Source of the DNA: a virus
IMG/VR virus record: IMGVR_UViG_3300046010_008663
Location: 1 to 29,931 of that record
DNA length: 29,931 nt
Direction: 5' to 3' (one strand)
In this document: piece after piece, positions 24,784 to 29,931 of the stretch
Layout: each line of letters starts with the position of its first letter
How positions within the stretch are numbered: position 1 is the stretch's first letter
Notes under the pieces: generated by a model
Databases searched by the model: none
Told to the model about the DNA's origin: nothing
Seen by the model: the letters and a program-made list of their open reading frames with translations, nothing else
Made by a program: the position numbers and the translations under genes

Positions 24784-24803
24784 TTGGGGGCCGAAGCCCC
24801 CAA
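24784..24803 (-). terminator. Strong stem-loop with UUCG tetraloop after the capsid gene
   Basis: TTGGGGGC (24784-24791) and GCCCCCAA (24796-24803) form a perfect 8-bp stem. On the minus-strand RNA the loop is UUCG closed by C-G, the exceptionally stable tetraloop. It lies 6 bases after the capsid TAA. Only a short TTT follows, so termination is probably partial. Protection of the capsid mRNA 3' end is another possible role. Confidence 0.75.
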
Positions 24804-24808
24804 CCAGA

Positions 24809-26806
24809 TTACCAAGTCACTGAATCTAAGGCAGCAACAGTACCGGCATAAGTCATGCCCCAACCTACAGGCATCACCAAACGGATAGCTAATGCATATT
24901 GTTGGAACAGTGAAATACCAGTCAAGCCAACAAAGGCCGCACCAGCACCAGCACCCAGGATTTTACCACCACCGTCAGCAGGTACTTGTTCAGCAGTACC
25001 GATGACACCTGAACCGTTATCCGCTTGGGTAGGAGCAACACCGGAAGCGTTCGCCATGGACAGTGTAGCTTGTTCTGACACATCGATCTCAGGGGAGTCG
25101 AATGCGCCAGCGAAGTAAGCAGCATCTACCAGGATGACACGGTTTGAAGGAACACGGTTTGAAGCGATGATAGGCACACCACGCAACATACCGTTCGCCA
25201 CTTCTTCAGCAAAGGTAAATTCACCCAAAGCAGAAGTCATCACGGACAAACTTAGTTTGGTTGCAGTGTTCATGATCAACACTGGTTTCGCACCGACATT
25301 GGCAGTGATGAATGCGCCAAGTAATGTTTTGATGTCAGCCGTTACAGCCGCTACACCACCACCAGATGCACCAGTACCGATGGTTACACCGTTCAGCAGA
25401 CCTTTAGGGCGTACACCTGATACAGCAGCAGTATTCCCGATGACTGCGGTATCTAATGCGTTGGCAGTGTCTTGCATCAACATACGACGCAACAACTCAA
25501 CACTGTCAGGATCGGAAGCGCGTTCCAATTCTTTAGTGATGGTTGTGATTACACCCATTTTGAAAGCCTCGATAGACAGCGAACTGACTACACCTTCTTT
25601 CACAGGAATCACACCGTTCTCACCGACGAATGCGCCAGCCAAGTTGGTGGTGTTATTACTCATACTCGGCATGGTGATTTTACGAGCACCATTGAAGTTC
25701 AGATAAGTACCTTGACCAGCCAGTGTAGCAGCAATAGAGATTGGAGCCAAATCGCCCATGATCATACCACGCAGTTCTTGGCGAACCAGTTCTTGCGCCC
25801 AACCGGAAGTGGTTGTGTCAGCAACACGAGTAGCCGCTTTGACAATTGCCATTGTTGCCTTTTCACCAGGGAACATTTTTTCGGCAACCGCTTCTTCAGA
25901 AGAACGGTCACGATAAGCTGATGCTTTGACCAGTGCCAAACGAGCCAAGTGGGTGCCAGGAGCAACCGCTTTCTCTTGATATGTTTGTCTGTTGATCATC
26001 GGAGTACCGACTGCTTTAGCAGTAGTACCGGCAGTCAGTTTTTCCAAACGGGTCAATCGTTCGACTTCAGCATCGGCTTTCTCAACTGCATCCATTGCAG
26101 TGTCCAATGCTTTAGAGACATCTTCACCCGATGCCATTCTTGATTGTAAATTGACCAATTCGTCACGAGTTGTGACAGAATCAGCCTGTGCTTGTTTGAT
26201 TTGATCTTGTAAGTTCATGGCTTGATGCCCTATATGTTTAAAGGTTGTGTTGTGCGCGGCATCTGCCTTTCTGCGCGTTAGATCATTCACGGTAGATGGT
26301 GAGACTTCACCGGAACCGTTTCTGAAAATTCGTTTCTCATCGGCACCGAAGGATCGGGCGATGACTAATGCTCCAGGTGAGCAAGGTACGGAAACCAACG
26401 AGGCTTCCAATAATTCAATATCTGTGAAGGTGTGTCGGTCATACTGCTCATCTTCTTGGTACTTGAACGCGTTGAATCCAATCGATATGGCGCGGAGGAT
26501 ACCCTGCTTCACCATTTCACGAATTGCATCGATCTCAGAGGATGTGCCAGCAGCAGCCAGTTTGAAAGTACCCAGTAACTGATCACCAATTTGTCTGACA
26601 TTCGACCATGTTCCGATTGGCGCATTGTGATCGTGTTGATACAGCATGATCGGATTCTTGTTGAAATTCTCTAACCGAATAGCGCCGGGAGCAATAGCAT
26701 CACCTACTCGGTCATATCCGCCAGCCCACATGACCGCATCAATCCCCTTATCAGGGTCAAGTGCTTTGGTCACATCAATGTGTGCAATTTTCGTAATGTG
26801 TTTCAT
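24809..26806 (-). CDS. Prohead protease fused to HK97-fold major capsid protein
   Basis: The 665-residue product joins two proteins. Residues 1-155 are an HK97-type (U35) maturation protease: AVMWAGGYDRVGDAI, LYQHDHNAPIG (His58), ISIGFN and ELLEASLVSVPCSPGA (Ser136). Residues 197-280 are a helical scaffold (delta) domain starting MNLQDQIKQAQADSV. Residues about 280-665 are the capsid fold, with LNALDTAVIGN-like and GVPIIASNRVP segments. The protease cuts the scaffold during maturation. ATG at 26218 (Met197) has AGGG upstream and could also give a separate capsid precursor, as in phages where the genes are split. It is followed by a stable hairpin. Confidence 0.93.
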   Translation of the reverse strand: MKHITKIAHIDVTKALDPDKGIDAVMWAGGYDRVGDAIAPGAIRLENFNKNPIMLYQHDHNAPIGTWSNVRQIGDQLLGTFKLAAAGTSSEIDAIREMVKQGILRAISIGFNAFKYQEDEQYDRHTFTDIELLEASLVSVPCSPGALVIARSFGADEKRIFRNGSGEVSPSTVNDLTRRKADAAHNTTFKHIGHQAMNLQDQIKQAQADSVTTRDELVNLQSRMASGEDVSKALDTAMDAVEKADAEVERLTRLEKLTAGTTAKAVGTPMINRQTYQEKAVAPGTHLARLALVKASAYRDRSSEEAVAEKMFPGEKATMAIVKAATRVADTTTSGWAQELVRQELRGMIMGDLAPISIAATLAGQGTYLNFNGARKITMPSMSNNTTNLAGAFVGENGVIPVKEGVVSSLSIEAFKMGVITTITKELERASDPDSVELLRRMLMQDTANALDTAVIGNTAAVSGVRPKGLLNGVTIGTGASGGGVAAVTADIKTLLGAFITANVGAKPVLIMNTATKLSLSVMTSALGEFTFAEEVANGMLRGVPIIASNRVPSNRVILVDAAYFAGAFDSPEIDVSEQATLSMANASGVAPTQADNGSGVIGTAEQVPADGGGKILGAGAGAAFVGLTGISLFQQYALAIRLVMPVGWGMTYAGTVAALDSVTW

Positions 26807-26839
26807 GACAGAAACCCTAGATATAGTAGCTTTGGTTGA

Positions 26840-26848
26840 ATTTTATCA
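26840..26848 (-). promoter_or_regulatory. Possible extended -10 promoter for the protease-capsid gene
   Basis: On the minus strand TGA followed by TAAAAT fits an extended -10 (5 of 6 in the hexamer). No good -35 is present at 17 bp. It would start transcription near 26833, about 27 bases before the ATG at 26806. It makes sense because the opposing plus-strand cassette separates this gene from the terminase transcript, but the match alone is modest. Confidence 0.4.
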
Positions 26849-26876
26849 CTATTTCAAAAAAAGATAAAAATAATGC

Positions 26877-26905
26877 TTGACTGTTACAATTAACGGTGAT
26901 TTAAT
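26877..26905 (+). promoter_or_regulatory. Sigma70-type promoter for the plus-strand small-gene cassette
   Basis: TTGACT (26877-26882) and TTTAAT (26900-26905) are 17 bp apart, each 5 of 6 to consensus, and TGA directly before the -10 adds an extended -10. Transcription would start near 26912. A near-perfect anti-SD match GGAGGTGA (26923-26930) follows within 20 bases. Confidence 0.7.
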
Positions 26906-26931
26906 GCAGTCGTACTTGTAACGGAGGTGAA

Positions 26932-27063
26932 GTGAAAATATTTTTAATAGTCATGATGATTCACAGTCTTTTAGAGGCTCTGGATGATCTTCGGTTTGGT
27001 GATGTGAAGTTGACTTCATTCATCATTTTTATTTGGGCAGCTTGGTTATATTGGAGTATGTGA
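26932..27063 (+). CDS. Small membrane protein (43 aa), first gene of plus-strand cassette
   Basis: GTG at 26932 sits just behind GGAGGTGA, an eight-base match to the 16S anti-SD, though spacing is short (4 bases after GGAGG). The product MKIFLIVMMIHSLLEALDDL continues to a second hydrophobic segment FIIFIWAAWLYWSM at the C-terminus (about 30-43), so one or two membrane helices are likely. TGA at 27061-27063 overlaps the next ATG by one base. It is not recognised. A start at ATG 26953 would be too far from the ribosome site. Confidence 0.65.
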   Translation: MKIFLIVMMIHSLLEALDDLRFGDVKLTSFIIFIWAAWLYWSM

Positions 27064-27236
27064 TGAACATTAAAAAATTAGAGGACGATCTGATCATCTT
27101 ATTAGAAGAGCACGGTATTCGTGTCACAGAAGGTGTGAAGTTGCAATTCAACTCTCCTCGGTTACATTTAGATCAATCAATCAGGTCTAACTACGAAGTA
27201 GAAATTGAAATTATCGGGAAATCAGATGGCAACTAA
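27063..27236 (+). CDS. Unknown small acidic protein (57 aa)
   Basis: ATG at 27063 overlaps the preceding stop (TGATG) and has GGAG 6 bases upstream. An upstream in-frame start at 27033 lies inside the previous gene and is less likely. The product begins MNIKKLEDDLIILLEEHGIR, a helix, and then has beta strands (VKLQFNSPRLHL, YEVEIEIIG), so a small alpha-beta domain is plausible. No family is recognised. It overlaps the next gene by 11 bases. Confidence 0.68.
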   Translation: MNIKKLEDDLIILLEEHGIRVTEGVKLQFNSPRLHLDQSIRSNYEVEIEIIGKSDGN

Positions 27237-27414
27237 CGCAGAAAGACAGGCCCGGTATCGGGCAGAACGATTGAAAAACGGTGAACGTGAGTTGAAAGGT
27301 CTTTATGTACCTGAACACTTACACGGTCACATCAAGGAAATGATCAGAGGTTTGCTGGTAAGACTTGATGATGATAGCTTGGAGGAAATCACTATTATCT
27401 ATAAGAGGACTTGA
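27226..27414 (+). CDS. Small basic protein, possible DNA-binding (RHH-like)
   Basis: From ATG at 27226 the 62-residue product begins MATNAERQARYRAERLKNGE and then has KGLYVPEHLHGHIKEMIRGLLVRL. The 'NAERQARYRxRR' start followed by a short strand and two helices is common in small phage and plasmid proteins with ribbon-helix-helix-like features. It could be a local regulator of the cassette or a replication accessory. This is inferred from the pattern only. A longer in-frame start at 27205 is possible but less well supported. Confidence 0.7.
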   Translation: MATNAERQARYRAERLKNGERELKGLYVPEHLHGHIKEMIRGLLVRLDDDSLEEITIIYKRT

Positions 27415-27415
27415 A

Positions 27416-27790
27416 ATGATCAACATTAACAAAAAATACAGAACCAGAAGTGGTTGTGAAGTGCGAATCTACGCAATTGATGGTGGTGGTGACTACCCGA
27501 TACACGGTGCTGTGAAATATGAAGGTGATCAATATTGGTCTCCTAGAAAATGGAAAGATTCCGGCAAGGAATGTTGGGCAGACTCAAGTGATTTGATTGA
27601 AGTGTCACCTTATGAGGACTTTAAAATTGATGATAAGGTTTTGGTATGGGATGAAGGTGGTTTAAAGCATCGGAGGTATTTTGCAGGTGTTAGTATTTCA
27701 GGTAAACCAATGGCTTTTGTTGATGGTAATACATCTTGGAGTACAAAGTATGAGGTGCCTTATGATTGGGATTATTGTGAGAGGTGGTGA
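27416..27790 (+). CDS. Unknown conserved phage protein (124 aa)
   Basis: ATG at 27416 follows the previous TGA by one base, with AGAGGA at good spacing. The product begins MININKKYRTRSGCEVRIYA, continues IDGGGDYPIHGAVKYEGDQYW and ends KYEVPYDWDYCERW. It looks like a small beta-barrel protein, rich in Trp and Tyr. Proteins with the 'G.eVRiyaiDGgg.yPiHGAv' start recur in phage early or accessory regions with unknown function. The longer frame starting at 27365 lies inside the preceding gene and is not used. Confidence 0.78.
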   Translation: MININKKYRTRSGCEVRIYAIDGGGDYPIHGAVKYEGDQYWSPRKWKDSGKECWADSSDLIEVSPYEDFKIDDKVLVWDEGGLKHRRYFAGVSISGKPMAFVDGNTSWSTKYEVPYDWDYCERW

Positions 27791-27791
27791 G

Positions 27792-28064
27792 ATGAGTCGT
27801 GAATTATTGAAACGTGCTTTGGATTTCATGGAAGTTGTTGGTTGCTCTGACGATGATATTTATCAGCTTTGTGATGAAATCCAGGACGAACTATCAAAGC
27901 TCGATCCTGAACCATTGTGCTATTTGAGTAATATGGTTGGAACAGATATATTCGAACAATGTGAGCCTGAATATAGTCCTTTCGGTAAACACTGGACAAA
28001 AGCGATTCCTGTTTATCTCAACCAATCAACGCCGACACATCAAACTCATTCGGGGCAATCATAA
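27792..28064 (+). CDS. Unknown phage accessory protein (90 aa)
   Basis: ATG at 27792 has GAGGTGGTGAG upstream and starts one base after the previous stop. The product MSRELLKRALDFMEVVGCSD continues with DDIYQLCDEIQDELSKLDPE and ends with TKAIPVYLNQSTPTH, the helical start plus 'IPVY' end typical of small phage accessory proteins. The last 47 bases overlap the end of the large terminase gene on the other strand, so the last 15 or so residues are antisense to it. Function is unknown. Confidence 0.72.
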   Translation: MSRELLKRALDFMEVVGCSDDDIYQLCDEIQDELSKLDPEPLCYLSNMVGTDIFEQCEPEYSPFGKHWTKAIPVYLNQSTPTHQTHSGQS

Positions 28065-29538
28065 ACACCCCGGTAGCCATTACAGCAGCCACCAGCGGGT
28101 CAATCCGCTGAGTGGATTTGCTCTTATCCAGTTTCCGGTTTCTAGCAGGATCGGTAATCGCTATTGCATTCGCTGCTGCCATGTTCAGTAGCGGGTGCGA
28201 TCCGTGCCTGATGTTTTCCTGAAGCAACATCTTCTCGAAATACTCCACCCTAGGTGATACATCCTTATACCCTTGACCAATCTCCACCCACTCATCCGCG
28301 TAGAAGTCAACTGACTCAGCATCAGCTTTCGCTTGTTTAATGCGCCAGCGATCATAAGCTACCACATCGATATTGATACCCAACGATTCGAAGTGAATTC
28401 GTAACCACTGGAACACATATTTGTAGTCCACTGTAGCACCTGGAACAGCGATCAGTTGTCCATTCTTCACCCATGTCGTGTAAGGTGCCCGATCTCGAAT
28501 CTCCTTCTCATCCAGACCCTTCTCAGGTGTGAAGCAAAATGGTAATAGGTGCAGTACCTCATCGTCATCCTGAGCCGCTAAAACAGCCGCAGTCAAGTCA
28601 TTGGTCTGAGATAAGTCAAGACCCATGGCGACCGGGCGACCATCTGTGAAGATACTCATATCGATTGAACCATTATTGGCTTTCCATACAGTCGGTGCCA
28701 ACCACATCGAGATCAGTGCTATTCTCTGGTTGAGCAGCAAATTCCTTGCTGAATTCTCCATCGCTGGAATACGGGTCGCTTTCTTCAGTTGTTCTTCAAG
28801 GTCTTTCTCAGAGCGAAATATACCAAGAGCAGGGTTTGCCTTTTTCCACTGTTTCTTGTCCAAGAGGTCACAATCTTTATCAGCCTGATAGACGTGACAC
28901 ACAGTATGAGGATCACCGGATGAAATAGCATCATCGATCTGGAGCGATAAGAAATCCGCATCACTGGCTGCCTGAGTGCTGATCATAATGGTCAATGGAT
29001 TGTCGTGTGCACCGGATGAAGTAAGTATCGCATCGATGAAAGGACTACTTGGACCACGCACCTGTCCACATTCGTCCAGGACAGAAAAAGCCAAACTCAA
29101 ACCTTGGTTTTTACTTCCGTCAGCCGATAATGCCCGAAAGTCAGTGTTCGCTTTCAGACCGATCAATCTTTTACTGGACGGAATTACTCGATACAAACCA
29201 TCGAACTTTGGTTGAATCCTGAGCATCTTTTCACACAGGTTGAAAACTAATGCTGCTTGATCCCTGGACAAAGCTCCTGATGCTAGTTGTGAGTTAGTTT
29301 TTCTTTCTGGCCCAATTAAATGGGTCAATATTAAACAAGCGATTAATGCTGTTTTTCCGTTCTTTCTGGCAATAGATAATATTGCTGTTCGAGTACCGTG
29401 AGGATTATCGTAAATCTCTTTAATAAATTTCCGTTGGAATTTATCGAGTTTGATCGGTTGTCCTACTAATTTACCTTCAGGTACGAGAATATACTCATCG
29501 ATAAATCTCAATACTCGACCAGCTCTAGTTTCTTTCAT
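28018..29538 (-). CDS. terL: Terminase large subunit (ATPase-nuclease DNA packaging motor)
   Basis: The 506-residue protein has the HK97-type terminase layout. An N-terminal ATPase carries Walker A IARKNGKTAL (56-65) and Walker B FSVLDECGQV (151-160), with the catalytic Glu in VLDE. A C-terminal RNase H-like nuclease has MGLDLSQTNDLTAAV (first Asp), VVAYDRWRIKQA (central Asp) and RIDPLVAAVMATG (last Asp). It pumps DNA through the portal and cuts concatemers. It is coupled to the small subunit by ATGA. Its 3' end converges on the plus-strand cassette with a 47-base overlap, so the terminase transcript may end inside or read through that cassette. Confidence 0.97.
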   Translation of the reverse strand: MKETRAGRVLRFIDEYILVPEGKLVGQPIKLDKFQRKFIKEIYDNPHGTRTAILSIARKNGKTALIACLILTHLIGPERKTNSQLASGALSRDQAALVFNLCEKMLRIQPKFDGLYRVIPSSKRLIGLKANTDFRALSADGSKNQGLSLAFSVLDECGQVRGPSSPFIDAILTSSGAHDNPLTIMISTQAASDADFLSLQIDDAISSGDPHTVCHVYQADKDCDLLDKKQWKKANPALGIFRSEKDLEEQLKKATRIPAMENSARNLLLNQRIALISMWLAPTVWKANNGSIDMSIFTDGRPVAMGLDLSQTNDLTAAVLAAQDDDEVLHLLPFCFTPEKGLDEKEIRDRAPYTTWVKNGQLIAVPGATVDYKYVFQWLRIHFESLGINIDVVAYDRWRIKQAKADAESVDFYADEWVEIGQGYKDVSPRVEYFEKMLLQENIRHGSHPLLNMAAANAIAITDPARNRKLDKSKSTQRIDPLVAAVMATGVFMIAPNEFDVSALIG

Positions 29539-29931
29539 ATTAAATCATCATCCATTTCTGATAGGCTCGCGCGCACCTGCGCGTCAGATTTATTCCGAGT
29601 TTTTTGCTCTGGTGTCGATAATCCTTTCTGGCTTGCTGTCATCCCTAAAGCCTTCATTTGATTAATCACTGAATTAGTTAATTGGGTCTTTACACCGACC
29701 ATTGGGTTCGGTGCAGGCCAACCTTTATCAGTCAGGGTTTGCATACCATTTAAGGATATATCAAGGTTCGCTTCGTCGAGTTGAACGAGGGTTTTGGCGA
29801 GGTTAGCGGCAAATATCAGGTGTTGCATTGACCATGCTTGTGCTTCCCGATCCTGAACGATTGAATCAAAGTAGAACCTCTCTCGGTCTGTTAGAGCAAT
29901 TGGTGATTCAATAATCTTTTGCAACCAATTC
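29535..29931 (-). CDS. terS: Terminase small subunit, P27-like (N-terminus cut by window edge)
   Basis: The frame is open to the last base of the window, reading NWLQKIIESPIALTDRERFY, so the true start lies outside. A TTG at 29924 is in frame but need not be the start. The visible 131 or so residues are helical, with LTDRERFYFDSIVQDREAQAW and, near the C-terminus, NPMVGVKTQLTNSVINQMKALGM, the 'NP......a...i......lG' pattern of P27-family small terminases, and an acidic end (EMDDDLI). It recognises the packaging site and stimulates TerL. Position directly before terL agrees. Confidence 0.85.
   Translation of the reverse strand, partial: NWLQKIIESPIALTDRERFYFDSIVQDREAQAWSMQHLIFAANLAKTLVQLDEANLDISLNGMQTLTDKGWPAPNPMVGVKTQLTNSVINQMKALGMTASQKGLSTPEQKTRNKSDAQVRASLSEMDDDLI

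Noticed and set aside
25134-25706. Plus-strand frame of 190 codons opposite the capsid gene
   Set aside because: It is antisense to a strongly conserved capsid region, and long open antisense frames are common opposite Ala/Thr/Gly-rich genes. No promoter or ribosome site is visible.
26646-26867. Plus-strand frame of 73 codons across the capsid gene start
   Set aside because: It is antisense to the protease N-terminus and its end lies in A+T-rich intergenic DNA. The plus-strand promoter lies downstream of it.
1-29931. CRISPR arrays, tRNA genes, integrase or attachment sites, insertion sequences
   Set aside because: I looked for regularly spaced direct repeats, cloverleaf-type segments, recombinase motifs and terminal inverted repeats, and saw none. 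The only tandem repeats are coding (15786-16358, 13741-13879). Weak or degenerate elements could be missed by eye.

Overview
The window is a stretch of a tailed double-stranded DNA phage or prophage (class Caudoviricetes). Its tail gene set points to a long flexible non-contractile tail (siphovirus morphology). Almost all of it is the structural half of the genome, read on the minus strand from right to left. A Gram-negative, probably proteobacterial, host is inferred from sigma70-type promoters, GGAG-type ribosome sites, a lipobox lipoprotein, lambda-like tail-tip genes and polysaccharide-targeting fibre domains. The sequence does not identify the host or the phage genus. No integrase, tRNA, CRISPR array or insertion sequence is visible. 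No stretch over about 130 bases lacks a gene.

Right end (29931-23071), packaging and head: a small terminase subunit cut by the window edge, the large terminase, a prohead protease fused to the HK97-fold major capsid protein, a small unknown gene and the portal. The order capsid then portal is swapped relative to the usual portal-protease-capsid order. Between terminase and capsid sits a plus-strand cassette of five small genes (26932-28064) with its own good promoter.

Middle (23016-14272): a 941-residue fibre with coiled coil, collagen-like segments, sugar-binding-like modules and an SGNH esterase domain. It is followed by a run of small membrane and lipoprotein genes that could be a lysis or exclusion cassette. 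Next come several genes of phage families without known function, one with a signal peptide and one apparently split by a -1 frameshift. After these are a LamG-like protein with eight 23-25 residue repeats, an Ig-like BppU-type protein, and the head-tail adaptor, stopper and tail terminator genes.

Left (13728-947), tail: a beta-helix tailspike embedded between tail terminator and tail tube genes, the major tail tube protein, an overlapping G/T-type chaperone pair, an unknown gene, the tape measure, minor tail proteins, an NlpC/P60 tail-tip peptidase, the TipJ/J-type central tip protein and a side fibre. At the far left a dCTP deaminase gene with a strong promoter starts another minus-strand operon that leaves the window. 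A small plus-strand membrane protein gene lies opposite to it.

Most adjacent minus-strand genes overlap by ATGA or TAATG, so translational coupling is the rule. Extra promoters precede the SGNH fibre and the tail tube gene. Stem-loops follow the capsid and tail tube genes, which suggests that the two most abundant proteins are boosted and the transcript is partly attenuated after each. Five recognisably different adhesin-type proteins suggest a multi-component host-recognition apparatus. That last point is inference.
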